Positions 34,879 to 44,142 are shown, counted from the stretch's first letter. The stretch: DNA of 64,000 bases from Bdellovibrionales bacterium (GCA_947462765.1 CANHQK010000003.1:35206-99205), one strand, 5' to 3'. A program made the numbers and translations. The notes: generated by a model not told the origin, from the letters alone.

Positions 34879-35828
34879 GCGAAAAAACCCTCGATGATGA
34901 ACTGGGCCCCGCGCCCTTCACCCAGACTCCGGCCGCTCAAGGTGATGCCCATGGCTTTCGAAGCACTGGCCGACAGGTACAGGCCCAATCCGGTACCGGG
35001 AATGGAGTGGGTCTTCCGGCCTTCGGCATCCCCTTCCAACCTAGAAAAGCGCTTGAACAGGACCTTCTCCCGCCCGGGAGCGAAACCGAGGCCCTGATCC
35101 TCGACAGCAATCCGCCAGCGGGTCTTCCAGAAAAAAAACCTGGAATGCACCGTCTTGAAACGGACTTCGACCCGGGGCTTGCCGAGAGCGAACTTCCGCG
35201 CATTATCCAGCAGATTGCGGAAAATGAGTTCAAACAACACCGGATCGATCAGGACCGACCGGGGAAACGGATCTCCCGTGAGCCGGATCTCGGACTCCTG
35301 ACCGAGCAGGTCTTCGAAACTCCTCCACCGGTCACGCATCCACTCGTTCAAATCCACCCGGGCTAAATTCACCTTGAGGCGTGACTCTCTGAGGCGGGCC
35401 GCCTGGAGAAGCAGCTCCACGTCAGACCGGAGCCGATCAAGCTCCGCACCGTGCGAGGTCCAGAGCCGGGAACGTTCCTCTTCACTGAGAGACTGATCGG
35501 GATGTTTGAGCAGATCCGACACCAGGGTCAGCGAGGCCAGAGGGGTGCGGAGTTCGTGCGAAATCCGATCCAGAAAATCGGCCTGGACCTGACTGATCCG
35601 CATCTCCCTGAGCAAGCGCGCGAAAAACAGGATGAGCGAACCGATGATCCCGATGAACCCGACCGCGCCGATCACGATTTTGCCCCAAGGGGTTTGCTCC
35701 CACGAGATATTGTGGACCAATTCGACATTGTAACTGGTCGCCATGTAACCGGCGAAAATCAATCCGAGAATGAGAATGAAGACCCAGACTCCGACTCTGG
35801 GTCTAGAAACGACTTTTTCGAGTTTCAT
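34875..35828 (-). CDS. Sensor histidine kinase
   Basis: 317 aa. Two membrane helices (about 13-31 and 52-72) with a very short periplasmic loop of about 20 residues (NVELVHNISWEQTPWGK), so it may sense a membrane or internal state. DHp domain with H91 in the SHELRTPLASL H-box; catalytic domain with N-box FRNLLDNARKF, D-box VEDQGLGFAP and G-box PGTGLGLYLS. The partner is the adjacent response regulator. Its start overlaps the heme A synthase gene by 26 bp. Confidence 0.93.
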   Translation of the reverse strand: MKLEKVVSRPRVGVWVFILILGLIFAGYMATSYNVELVHNISWEQTPWGKIVIGAVGFIGIIGSLILFFARLLREMRISQVQADFLDRISHELRTPLASLTLVSDLLKHPDQSLSEEERSRLWTSHGAELDRLRSDVELLLQAARLRESRLKVNLARVDLNEWMRDRWRSFEDLLGQESEIRLTGDPFPRSVLIDPVLFELIFRNLLDNARKFALGKPRVEVRFKTVHSRFFFWKTRWRIAVEDQGLGFAPGREKVLFKRFSRLEGDAEGRKTHSIPGTGLGLYLSASASKAMGITLSGRSLGEGRGAQFIIEGFFA

Positions 35829-36729
35829 GGGTGATTCCTGAAATCCAGAGAGCGATGAAGACGAGATCCGCGACCAGCAGATGCACCAGCTGCATCCAAT
35901 TTGGAGCCATCAGGATCCAGTTCAGGAGGCCGAGTAAAAACTGGAGAATCACCCCTCCCAGCAAAAAATTGCGAACGCGGTTGAACTCGATCGCTTCAAG
36001 CTTCCGGCTCCAATAAAATACGGACCCGATCCATAGCGTCGCCAGAATCGGATGAAGAATCCGCAAACGGACTGTAAAATGTGAGTTTTGGTCGAAATCC
36101 GCCGCGATTCCCGCAGCAAGACTTTTGGCCGGAAACAGCGTGTCTCCGAGTGCAGTGACCGCCCCGCTCATTCCGAGCATCAGGAAAAGCCCCGCACTGA
36201 ACCAGAAAGAGAGATCACGCGGCAGGAAGCGACGGGGTGGCGATTCAAAATCACCCGGATTCCGAGCGAGCCAGAGGGTGGAGGTCAGGCAAGCCAGGAG
36301 GAACATCGTATTCACCAAATGAAGCGCGATGGAAACCGCTCGAGCCACGGATTGATCGAATTCGACCAGTTTCAGAAGGACCAACCCGGCCCCGAGAAGG
36401 GCCTCGAGAACGATCGCAATCAGGGACCATCGGGCGGCAGCTCTCACCAGGGAGTGACGATCGGAGATTCTTCTGGCCCAAACAAACGAGATCACCACCC
36501 AGACCAGCGACAGTCCACTCGAGAGCCTGTGGGCGAACTCGATCACGGTCTGGACCTTCGGTGCGGTGGGAATCACCTGTCCGTTACAAAGCGGCCAATG
36601 ATCCCCGCAACCGGCTCCCGATCCGGTCGCCCGGACATAGGCTCCCCACAAAATCACGGCCAAGCAATAAACCAGGCTGAAAATCTGGAAATTGAAAAAG
36701 AGCTTCCTCGACCCCGTCACACCGGTCAT
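35803..36729 (-). CDS. ctaA: Heme A synthase (CtaA/COX15)
   Basis: 308 aa from the ATG at 36729 (ATGA overlap with the upstream gene). About eight membrane helices. The CtaA motif GSGAGCGDHWPLCNGQ with the paired cysteines sits in the first periplasmic loop; conserved His ligands appear in EFAHRLSSG, ALHLVNTM, RILHPILA and LVHLLVAD. It converts heme O to heme A for aa3-type cytochrome oxidase, so the organism respires oxygen. The longer open frame to 36783 lies inside the upstream gene. Confidence 0.93.
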   Translation of the reverse strand: MTGVTGSRKLFFNFQIFSLVYCLAVILWGAYVRATGSGAGCGDHWPLCNGQVIPTAPKVQTVIEFAHRLSSGLSLVWVVISFVWARRISDRHSLVRAAARWSLIAIVLEALLGAGLVLLKLVEFDQSVARAVSIALHLVNTMFLLACLTSTLWLARNPGDFESPPRRFLPRDLSFWFSAGLFLMLGMSGAVTALGDTLFPAKSLAAGIAADFDQNSHFTVRLRILHPILATLWIGSVFYWSRKLEAIEFNRVRNFLLGGVILQFLLGLLNWILMAPNWMQLVHLLVADLVFIALWISGITHETRKSRF

Positions 36730-37322
36730 TTCTTTTTCCTTTCGAGTGCGGCAGCAGTGAGCTCTTTCCACTTGATGCTGCAACCCATGGAGGGAATCGC
36801 CTTCTCATCGAAGGTGCTCTTGCCCGAGGCGAGGATCTCCATGGCTTCACGCAAATCCTGTCGCTTCACTTTGGATTCATCCTGCCAGGAATCGTCGATC
36901 CTTCCCCGGTAGCGAAGCAGGAATTTTCCATTCACATTCTCGTAAAGGTAGGGGTCGGGAGTGCAGACTGCATCATACGCCCGGGCCACCGCCTGGGTTT
37001 CATCGAACACATAAGGAAAAGGAAGCTTCCACTCCTTCGCCGTCACCACCATGTTCTCGAAGCTGTCAGCTTCTTTGTAGAGCGGATCGTTCGAGTTGAT
37101 GCCGATCACTGCGATCCCGCGGGGGGCATACTCCTGTGCCAGACGTGAAAGCCTCTCATGAACTGCAATCACATAAGGGCAGTGATTGCACATGAACACC
37201 ACGAGGAGTCCCTTCCGGTCGATGAAGGAGTCCAACCCGTAGGTTTTCCCGTCGACACCCCGCAAGGAAAACGGCGGGGCTTCCGAACCCGGTACCGAAG
37301 CAGTCGAATATTCAAGCGCCAT
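36726..37322 (-). CDS. Thioredoxin-fold (AhpC/TSA-like) protein with CxxC
   Basis: 198 aa. Typical thioredoxin/peroxiredoxin start (GSEAPPFSLRGVDGKTYGL), then VVFMCNHCPYV with Cys45 and Cys48. The CNHCPYV form and the later CTPDPYLYE match the AhpC/TSA-family thioredoxin group often annotated as DUF255-like or peroxiredoxin-like oxidoreductases. No signal peptide is evident, so probably cytoplasmic. It is coupled to ctaA, which may link it to copper or heme handling for cytochrome oxidase. Confidence 0.85.
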   Translation of the reverse strand: MALEYSTASVPGSEAPPFSLRGVDGKTYGLDSFIDRKGLLVVFMCNHCPYVIAVHERLSRLAQEYAPRGIAVIGINSNDPLYKEADSFENMVVTAKEWKLPFPYVFDETQAVARAYDAVCTPDPYLYENVNGKFLLRYRGRIDDSWQDESKVKRQDLREAMEILASGKSTFDEKAIPSMGCSIKWKELTAAALERKKK

Positions 37323-37384
37323 GCGCCGACCCTAACACAAAAACCCCTCGCCGGAGAGTCCGCTTTCGTGCAGAATCTTGCCAT

Positions 37385-38269
37385 ATGGCCATCCTCCAGA
37401 CGAACAAGCCCTTCGGCCCGCCGCAAAAGCCGACCAAATTCCGTCGTCTGGCAGTCGGAAGCTGGAGTGCACCTGACAATCCCACCATTTATGGCGTCCT
37501 GGAACTTAATGTCGAGAAAGCCCTCTCCTACCTCGAAACCCTGAGAACCCGGACCGAGGAGAAGCTCACCATCACCCATTTCATTGGAAAAATGCTCGCT
37601 GAGGTGATGGCCCTCCATCCGGAACTGAACTGCGAGCTCCGTTTCGGGAAGTTTTACCCGCGGAAGTCGGTGGACCTCTCTTTCCAGGTGGCTATCGAAG
37701 ATGAGGAGGCGGATTTCGGACTGAAGCACCGCCACGATCTTTCCTCGGGAATCGTCCGGGACGCGCACTTGAAGTCGGTGATCCAGATCGCCACGGAATT
37801 GAACGCTACGGCCAGGCAGATCCGTGGCCAAAGTGATCCGGCCTTCTCGGGAATCAAAAAACTGAGCGGATGGGTTCCCGGATTTCTCCAGACTTCCGCG
37901 GTCGGACTGCTCCAGTGGATCATCCGGACCCTCAACCTGTGGAGCCCGCTCCTCGGCATTCCGAGGAACGCCTTCGGATCTTTACTCATCACCAATGTGG
38001 GCTCACTGGGACTCGACTTCGCATTGCCTGCATTGTTTCCCCCTTCGGGGGTCCCTTCGATCATCGCGGTTGGAGCGATCTACCGTGCGCCGGTCTACGA
38101 CACCGACGAAGCCGGAAACGTGACCCGGACCCGGCTCGAGCGCTTTGTGCGACTCTGCGGAGCATTCGACCACCGGTACATCGACGGCATGCACGCATCT
38201 CGTATAGCCCGTGACATGCGCCGGTTCACGGAGCACCCTGAGCTGTTCAAAAACGGCGACGCACTCTGA
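37385..38269 (+). CDS. Stand-alone E2-type acyltransferase catalytic domain
   Basis: 294 aa. The sequence matches the catalytic domain of 2-oxoacid dehydrogenase E2 components: an N-terminal segment (LTITHFIGKMLAEVMALHP), the GSLLITNVGSLGLDF core and the catalytic HxxxDG-like motif FDHRYIDGMHASR near the C terminus. No lipoyl or E1/E3-binding domain is present, and no E1 or E3 gene is linked. It may be an acyltransferase acting on other thioesters. The strand switches here and a 61-bp divergent region separates it from the thioredoxin-fold gene. Confidence 0.82.
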   Translation: MAILQTNKPFGPPQKPTKFRRLAVGSWSAPDNPTIYGVLELNVEKALSYLETLRTRTEEKLTITHFIGKMLAEVMALHPELNCELRFGKFYPRKSVDLSFQVAIEDEEADFGLKHRHDLSSGIVRDAHLKSVIQIATELNATARQIRGQSDPAFSGIKKLSGWVPGFLQTSAVGLLQWIIRTLNLWSPLLGIPRNAFGSLLITNVGSLGLDFALPALFPPSGVPSIIAVGAIYRAPVYDTDEAGNVTRTRLERFVRLCGAFDHRYIDGMHASRIARDMRRFTEHPELFKNGDAL

Positions 38270-38572
38270 TCAGTTTCTTCGCCTGGACGGCAAAGCGGAG
38301 CCTCGGGCGGTACGCGCCGTCGACGCCCGGAGCCTTTTTTGTTGCTCTGGACTCTCGGCATACCTCGACTCGAGGGCCTTCAGGCGGCCGAACTCGGCAT
38401 CCATCTCGGGAACCGAGAGCTTCTTGCTGCGGATCTCATTCAACGGACCGGTCGGAAGGGAACGCTTCCCGCCGGTTTTGGAGGCATGGCCGAGGCTGAT
38501 CAAGGTCAAACCGATCAAAAAGCCTCCCAAGAACCAAGCATAATGGGACCAATTTTTTTTCGAGGAGTCCAT
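38270..38572 (-). CDS. Small membrane protein of unknown function
   Basis: 100 aa from the ATG at 38572 (the frame reaches 38617 with a poorer N terminus). One membrane helix (HYAWFLGGFLIGLTLISLG) follows a Lys-rich start, then a basic helical cytoplasmic or periplasmic tail (EMDAEFGRLKALESRYAE) and a very basic Arg/Ser C terminus. Its stop abuts that of the E2-like gene. No family recognised. Confidence 0.6.
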   Translation of the reverse strand: MDSSKKNWSHYAWFLGGFLIGLTLISLGHASKTGGKRSLPTGPLNEIRSKKLSVPEMDAEFGRLKALESRYAESPEQQKRLRASTARTARGSALPSRRRN

Positions 38573-38665
38573 AGTGACCCTTCCTTCCGCGCGAGCTATG
38601 AGCAAGGTCCGTACCAAATCCCGCTTTGCACCAAAGCGAAATTATCCGGGTTGAGGAGCTAATCC

Positions 38666-38695
38666 TTGGATCCCCACCTCCGGTGGGTGTATAAA
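38666..38695 (+). promoter_or_regulatory. uvrA promoter
   Basis: -35 TTGGAT (38666-38671), 18-bp spacer, -10 TATAAA (38690-38695). It predicts a start about 38702 and a 17-nt leader without an obvious ribosome site before the ATG at 38719. Confidence 0.55.
38673..38687. promoter_or_regulatory. Palindrome between -35 and -10 of the uvrA promoter
   Basis: Perfect inverted repeat CCCACC-TCC-GGTGGG exactly in the promoter spacer, the position where a repressor would block RNA polymerase. It does not resemble the E. coli LexA box (CTGT-N8-ACAG). Confidence 0.4.
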
Positions 38696-38718
38696 AACCT
38701 GACAACTGCCCAAAACCT

Positions 38719-41595
38719 ATGAAATCCGAATCACCGATCCGCCTCCACGGGGTCAAGCAGAACAATTTAAGAAACCTCGACCTTGAAATCCCGAGGCGTC
38801 GCCTGACTGTCATCACCGGACTCTCGGGGAGTGGCAAGTCCACTCTGGCCTTCGAGACCCTCTACGCTGAGGGGCAACGCCGGTATGTGGAGAGTCTATC
38901 GACCTACACCCGGCAATTCCTCGAAAAAATGCCGAAGCCCGAACTCGACTCGATCGAAAACATCCCTCCGGCTATCGCGCTCGAGCAACGGAACACCGTA
39001 CTCAATTCGAGGAGCACGGTCGGGACACAAACGGAGATGCTCGACTTTCTCCGCCTGTTCTTCACAAAAGCCGGATCACTGATCTGCAAGGTATGTGACG
39101 CAAAAGTGATCGACATCACTCCGACCCAGTTATCGCGTGCACTTTGGGATCGGGGGCAAGGAAAAAAATTCGCTCTGTGTTCACCACTCGAACTCTCGTT
39201 GGACGGGAAAGACAAGAACCGGAGTTTCGTCGAGAATTATTTTGCCATCCTCGCCGAACAAGGCTTCCGAAGGGTATTCTGGACCCGGTCCAGGAAATGG
39301 CACCTCCTCGAGGATCCGGTACCGGAGGGACTGAGCCGCGAGTCTCTCATCGCCGGTGAGATTCATCTTCTGATGGATCGCTTCGATCTGAGTGACTCAC
39401 CGGTCGATCCGGACACCCGGACACGTTTTGATGACTCCTTTGAACAGGCGCTCAAGTTCGGCTCTCAGAAACTGAGCGTGGTCGACCTTGAGACTCTTGA
39501 GGCCCGGGTTCACCAGACCGGTTTCGCTTGTTTCGATTGCGGCACGCGCTACACGCGCCCCTCCCCCAATTTGTTCTCATTCAACAGCCCGCTCGGGGCC
39601 TGCCAGACCTGCAACGGTTTCGGATTCACGCTCGAGATCGATGAGAAAAAAGTCATTCCGGACCCCAAGCTCGCCTTGGATGAAGGTGCGATCGATCCAC
39701 TCGACAAGCCATCTTCGGAGTCCGAGTTCAGGACCTTTCTGAAGCGCTGTCAGAAAGAGGGCATCCGGACCGGTCAAAATTGGTCGGGTTTGACCGCAAC
39801 CCAGAGAAAATGGGTTTGGGCGCGCGTCCTCGAGTTTTTCAAGGATCTCGAAGACTACCGCTACAAGTTCCATGTCCGGATTTTCATCAGGCGCTATCAA
39901 ACTCCGGTGGAGTGCACCACTTGCCTCGGATCCAGGCTCAAATCGGAGGCCCTGGACATCAGGGTGCGTGGAAAAAATCTTCCCGAGCTCCTCCGTCTCT
40001 CACTGAAGGACCTCCTCCAGTGGTTCGAGAAGCTCGACTACTCTTCAGCCGAACAGGAACTCCTGAAAGACCTCCATCCGCAAATCCTCCGCAGGCTGGG
40101 ATTCTTGTGCCGCATCGGGGTCCCCTACCTGACCTTGAATCGACTGACCCGTTCTTTATCGGGGGGCGAGTTCCAGAGAATCAACCTGGCCACTCATCTC
40201 GGTAACGGACTTTGCGGGACCTTGTATGTGTTGGATGAGCCCACTATCGGGCTCCATCCGGTCGACACCGAGAAACTCCTCGAGATCCTTCGTGAGCTCC
40301 GTGACCAGGGAAATACCCTGGTGGTCGTCGAACATGAGACCCGGATCCTCGAGGATGCCGACTGGATCATCGAGCTCGGTCCCGAAGCCGGCAGAAAAGG
40401 CGGGGAGCTCATCGCGATGGGTACCCCCGCTACAGTCGCCCGCTCACCCCGTGCGCGAACCGCCCGTTTCCTGGCGCCTGGAGGCACTCGTCCCGTGCGT
40501 CGCTATCCACTCCGCACCGGATCCGTTCCGGAATTGAGGCTCACGGGTTGTCGGGAACACAATCTCAAAAACCTTGACGTCACGTTTCCGCTCCAACGTC
40601 TGGTCGTCGTGACGGGTGTGAGCGGATCCGGAAAAACCACCTTGATTCACCAAACCCTCGCACCGGCGCTCACTCAAAGACTTCAGTCCGGGAATCACAG
40701 CGAAAACGGAGAGGATTCTGACGAAACCCTTCCATCCGGGAGCGGGGCTTTCGACCAGCTGACCGGAACCGAGCATCTCGATCAGGTCATCCTCCTCGAC
40801 CAGAAACCGATCGGCAAGAACTCTCGTTCCAACCCAGCCACCTACCTGAAAGCCTGGGACGAGATCCGCAAGATCCTCGCCTCACAGTCCGTTGCTCTCA
40901 GCCGCGGCTACACTCCCGGGCACTTCTCTTTCAACGTCGATGGCGGGCGTTGCCCCACCTGCAAAGGAGAGGGCGAAATCGCGATCGACATGCACTTCAT
41001 GGCCGAGATCAAACTGCCTTGCGAGGACTGTGGCGGCAAGAGATTTATCAAGCCACTGATGGACGTGAAGTTCAAGGGTCGTTCCGTAGCTGACCTTCTG
41101 GCAACGACGATCGACGAGGCTTTCGAACTCTTTCTCGAGTATCCCGATCTCAGACGCAAGCTCCAGGCGCTGAAGGACGTCGGGCTCGGTTACCTCGAAC
41201 TCGGTCAACCCGGTCCCACCCTCTCGGGAGGCGAGGCCCAACGTCTCAAGATCGCGCTCACGCTTTGCGAAGAGGGGGGCCGTCCCACACGGGATCTGTT
41301 CATTCTCGATGAGCCCACGACGGGACTCCACCAGGACGATGTGCAACACCTGCTCGAGGTGCTCCACCACCTGGTCGAGCGTGGAAAAAGCGTGATCCTG
41401 ATCGAGCACCACCTCGATGTCATCGCCAACGCCGATCATGTGATCGACCTTGGGCCAGAAGGTGGCGAGGCCGGCGGTTTCATGATTGCGGAAGGCTCGC
41501 CGGAATCCCTGATCCTTCATCGGGAATCGAAGACCGGACGGGCGCTCCGCGATGCAGGCTCAACCCAGCAGCCAACCCCCGTCCACCGGAAGTGA
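38719..41595 (+). CDS. uvrA: UvrA, nucleotide-excision-repair ATPase
   Basis: 958 aa, normal length. Walker A of the first ABC module GLSGSGKSTLAF (about 34-45), second GVSGSGKTTLI; two signature motifs LSGGEFQRI and LSGGEAQRL; zinc fingers CFDC...CQTC and CPTC...CEDC. RRYVESLSTYTRQFL and RSTVGTQTE are UvrA-specific. It finds bulky lesions and loads UvrB. Some segments (QRNTVLNSRSTVG) resemble class II UvrA, so it could be a paralogue if another uvrA exists in the genome. Convergent with the SDR gene by 36 bp. Confidence 0.95.
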   Translation: MKSESPIRLHGVKQNNLRNLDLEIPRRRLTVITGLSGSGKSTLAFETLYAEGQRRYVESLSTYTRQFLEKMPKPELDSIENIPPAIALEQRNTVLNSRSTVGTQTEMLDFLRLFFTKAGSLICKVCDAKVIDITPTQLSRALWDRGQGKKFALCSPLELSLDGKDKNRSFVENYFAILAEQGFRRVFWTRSRKWHLLEDPVPEGLSRESLIAGEIHLLMDRFDLSDSPVDPDTRTRFDDSFEQALKFGSQKLSVVDLETLEARVHQTGFACFDCGTRYTRPSPNLFSFNSPLGACQTCNGFGFTLEIDEKKVIPDPKLALDEGAIDPLDKPSSESEFRTFLKRCQKEGIRTGQNWSGLTATQRKWVWARVLEFFKDLEDYRYKFHVRIFIRRYQTPVECTTCLGSRLKSEALDIRVRGKNLPELLRLSLKDLLQWFEKLDYSSAEQELLKDLHPQILRRLGFLCRIGVPYLTLNRLTRSLSGGEFQRINLATHLGNGLCGTLYVLDEPTIGLHPVDTEKLLEILRELRDQGNTLVVVEHETRILEDADWIIELGPEAGRKGGELIAMGTPATVARSPRARTARFLAPGGTRPVRRYPLRTGSVPELRLTGCREHNLKNLDVTFPLQRLVVVTGVSGSGKTTLIHQTLAPALTQRLQSGNHSENGEDSDETLPSGSGAFDQLTGTEHLDQVILLDQKPIGKNSRSNPATYLKAWDEIRKILASQSVALSRGYTPGHFSFNVDGGRCPTCKGEGEIAIDMHFMAEIKLPCEDCGGKRFIKPLMDVKFKGRSVADLLATTIDEAFELFLEYPDLRRKLQALKDVGLGYLELGQPGPTLSGGEAQRLKIALTLCEEGGRPTRDLFILDEPTTGLHQDDVQHLLEVLHHLVERGKSVILIEHHLDVIANADHVIDLGPEGGEAGGFMIAEGSPESLILHRESKTGRALRDAGSTQQPTPVHRK

Positions 41596-42333
41596 GACCC
41601 CGGTGATGAAGCTCGACCGGTCGGAGCAGAGCCAATAGACGGCGTCAGCCACCTCTCCCGCCACAGCGATCCGACCCATGGGCTCTGAGGCCACAAGCCC
41701 CTCTCTTTTCGCGGCATCACCCCGTGTATAACGATCGATCATCGGAGTCTGGACCGGCCCCGGGCAAACCGCATTGATTCGGATCCCGGCACGGGCGTAT
41801 TCCATGGCAGCACTCTCGGTGAGCCCGATCACTCCGTGCTTGCTGGCCGAATAAAGTGCGGAATCGCCGACTCCGACCAATCCAGCAACCGATGAAGCGT
41901 TCACAATGGTTCCCTTTCCCTGTTTGACCATGGCCGGAATCTGGTACTTCATGCAAAGCCAGACACCCTTGAGATTGGTGCCGATGACCTCCTCCCAGTC
42001 CGTATCGGTGGTATGGGGCAAGCCGGTGCTTCTTCCCTCCACTCCGGCATTGTTGAAGGCGCAATCGATGCGCCCGAAGGACTCCAGCGTCCTCCCCACC
42101 AACAGCTGGACATCCGTCTCGCGGGTGACATCGCACCGGATGAAAAGCGCCGTTCCTCCGGAGGCTTCGACCTCCCGTGCAGTGGCCACTCCGCCCGACT
42201 CAGAGCGGTCAGCCACCACCACCCGGTACCCCTCCCGGGCGAATAACAAAGCGGTGGCGCGCCCGATGCCGGAGCCGGCACCGGTGATGAGGATGACTCC
42301 TTGGTTCGAAAGGCTGTGATGACGTTCAATCAT
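41560..42333 (-). CDS. Short-chain dehydrogenase/reductase (SDR)
   Basis: 257 aa from the ATG at 42333. Classical SDR: nucleotide motif TGAGSGIG (about 17-24), NNAGVEG, catalytic Ser in NASSVAG and YSASKHG with Tyr and Lys, then the PGPVQTPM cofactor loop and a VDGGWLLG tail. DCDV-like aspartate (RCDVTRETD) after beta-3/4. Substrate unknown; an NAD(P)-dependent oxidoreductase of about 250 residues. It lies just after a strong terminator that separates it from the upstream secreted-protein operon. Confidence 0.9.
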   Translation of the reverse strand: MIERHHSLSNQGVILITGAGSGIGRATALLFAREGYRVVVADRSESGGVATAREVEASGGTALFIRCDVTRETDVQLLVGRTLESFGRIDCAFNNAGVEGRSTGLPHTTDTDWEEVIGTNLKGVWLCMKYQIPAMVKQGKGTIVNASSVAGLVGVGDSALYSASKHGVIGLTESAAMEYARAGIRINAVCPGPVQTPMIDRYTRGDAAKREGLVASEPMGRIAVAGEVADAVYWLCSDRSSFITGVSLPVDGGWLLG

Positions 42334-42376
42334 GGCATCCAACCTTTCAAACTCCGTGCCGGACCGGAAAAGCGAC

Positions 42377-42409
42377 AAAAGCCCCGCCGGCAACGCCGAC
42401 GGGGCTTTT
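42377..42409. terminator. Bidirectional rho-independent terminator
   Basis: AAAAGCCCC...GGGGCTTTT: an 11-bp stem with one mismatch (42381-42391 with 42395-42405), 3-nt loop AAC, and four A/T flanks on both sides. It terminates the minus-strand secreted-protein/regulator operon ending at 42441. Confidence 0.85.
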
Positions 42410-42440
42410 CGAAACTAGGTAAGACAAATCCTCCCGGAAC

Positions 42441-42884
42441 TCAGTAAGTGAACGGGGTGGCCGGCAGGATCGGAACCAGCTTGAGCGGCGTACTGCCTTC
42501 GATCTGACTGACTTGATCGTTCATGTGGGCCACGACGGCCAACTGGACCAAACGTCCGTTGTGCTGTCCCACCTGGATGGACGAATCATCGACCGGGAAG
42601 AACGGATTTTGAAGCATCCGCTCGGTGGCCAACCAGGGTTGGCTGTTGAAGTCCACTCTGAAGAAACTCTTTCCGCCACGCGAAACAATGGTTCCGTTCA
42701 GGAGGTAGGTCTCGTTCTCGGCGAGTTCGAACTTGGTGTTGGCTTTACGGAGAGGAAACGGAACCCGCTCCCCGTCCACTTTCGGAATCACGCAACCGTT
42801 GCCGGGATTGATCACCTGCGCATCGGCCACCGCAGAGCCGCCCAGCAACAAGAGACCGACCATACTCAAAATGATGTGTTTCAT
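42441..42884 (-). CDS. Small secreted protein of unknown function
   Basis: 147 aa from the ATG at 42884, which overlaps the stop of the TPR/winged-helix regulator. A signal peptide (IILSMVGLLLLGGSAVADAQ) ends near ADA. The mature part is a compact, probably beta-rich domain (YLLNGTIVSRGGKSFFRVDF) with a single Cys near the N terminus (GNGCVIP) and a Pro-rich end. The same regulator type sits next to secreted proteins at 1615-3271. No family recognised. Confidence 0.75.
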   Translation of the reverse strand: MKHIILSMVGLLLLGGSAVADAQVINPGNGCVIPKVDGERVPFPLRKANTKFELAENETYLLNGTIVSRGGKSFFRVDFNSQPWLATERMLQNPFFPVDDSSIQVGQHNGRLVQLAVVAHMNDQVSQIEGSTPLKLVPILPATPFTY

Positions 42885-44116
42885 GTGTTCTCCCCTTCGA
42901 TCATACGAACCTTCAGTTCCGGAGCCAGCCGGTACCCCTGTCTCCAATTGAGCAGATACTGGGGCTTCCTGGGATCGGGCTCGATCAACTTCCTGATCCG
43001 GTTGATGTTGTAATACAATCGACCGTCGTCAGCATCCGGATTGTATTTCACTTTCCAGACTTTTTCGACGATCTCCTCCTTCGACAACCCCTGCCTCCCG
43101 TCACCCTGTTCACGCCCGTGGGCCAGAGCCAGTTGACGGAGAATCTCCACCAGAACATGCTGGCGGCGCAGGTTGATCTCCCCTTCCCGGGTCCTCACCA
43201 GACTCCGGTTGAGATCGATCTCGAGATCCACCCGGTTCAGATTGAGCTTCATCCGCTCTTCTGCAATTCCGAGTCTCAAGTTCTTCAGTTCTTCCTGGAC
43301 CACGGCTTTCTCGAGCAGGTCGAGGTAGAATCGGGCCTGCACGAAGTCCTGTTCCTGCCTGGCAATCACAGCAAACCCGTACAGCACATACAAATAATGA
43401 TACCAATTGTGATCTGAGACCGACTCGGCGAACGCTCTCTGCAAGCGTTTCTTGGCGAGCTCGAGATCCCCGCTCCGCTCCGCCAAGCGGCACAACATCA
43501 GATAGGTCGAGGAAAGGATTCCTCGCGGACGCTCGCGCTCGGCATAGGCAAGGATCACTTCACCGAGGTAACGGGCACGACCAAGCTTGCCCTGGGCCTG
43601 GGCTACCAATGAGAGAGAGAGCAAGGCCTGGGCCTTAGAACGCATGAACTCCCGGTAGAGTTCCGGTGTCATGTTCTTCACTGCATTCTCTTCGGCTTCC
43701 ACTTCCCTCCAGAAACGGTGAAAAAGAACCTGGGCCTTGCGATAGCGTGCGTTCCGGAAGGCAACGATACCCTTGCAGTACCACGCCTGAGGACTCAGGT
43801 TACCGGAATGCTGGGCCACGAAGATCTCGAGTTCGCTCACCCATTTCTGGATGCCGGCTTCATCCCCGATTTCGCTCGAGTGGCGCAGCAACTGGGCCAG
43901 CGCATCGCTCATGCCCCGGTAGTCCCCATCGGCTTTGGCGCGCTCGAGTGCGAGGGCAAAGTAAGCGCCGGCATCGCGGAGTTCGCACTTCTCAACGCGC
44001 AGGTTTCCCCGGCGAATCAGCTCTTTGGCGGCGAGTCCCTCGAGCCCGGCCGTGGAAAACGGGGTTTCCGCCTTCGAGCTCGTTTCAGGGTTGAGATTTT
44101 GATAAAGATTGTCCAA
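42881..44116 (-). CDS. TPR-like regulator with C-terminal winged-helix domain
   Basis: 411 aa, cytoplasmic. Residues about 25-290 form a helical-repeat array resembling TPR motifs (AYFALALERAKADGDYRG, MLCRLAERSGDLELAKK). The C-terminal 100 residues form an OmpR-type winged helix: NLRRQHVLVEILRQLA, then LSKEEIVEKVW, recognition helix YYNINRIRKLIEPDP and the wing WRQGYRL. No receiver. It shares the architecture of the 2072-3271 protein. It overlaps the secreted protein gene by 4 bp (regulator first), so the pair is coexpressed. Confidence 0.72.
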   Translation of the reverse strand: MDNLYQNLNPETSSKAETPFSTAGLEGLAAKELIRRGNLRVEKCELRDAGAYFALALERAKADGDYRGMSDALAQLLRHSSEIGDEAGIQKWVSELEIFVAQHSGNLSPQAWYCKGIVAFRNARYRKAQVLFHRFWREVEAEENAVKNMTPELYREFMRSKAQALLSLSLVAQAQGKLGRARYLGEVILAYAERERPRGILSSTYLMLCRLAERSGDLELAKKRLQRAFAESVSDHNWYHYLYVLYGFAVIARQEQDFVQARFYLDLLEKAVVQEELKNLRLGIAEERMKLNLNRVDLEIDLNRSLVRTREGEINLRRQHVLVEILRQLALAHGREQGDGRQGLSKEEIVEKVWKVKYNPDADDGRLYYNINRIRKLIEPDPRKPQYLLNWRQGYRLAPELKVRMIEGENT

Positions 44117-44142
44117 GTTGGGCTCCGCATCCCCGGATTAAG

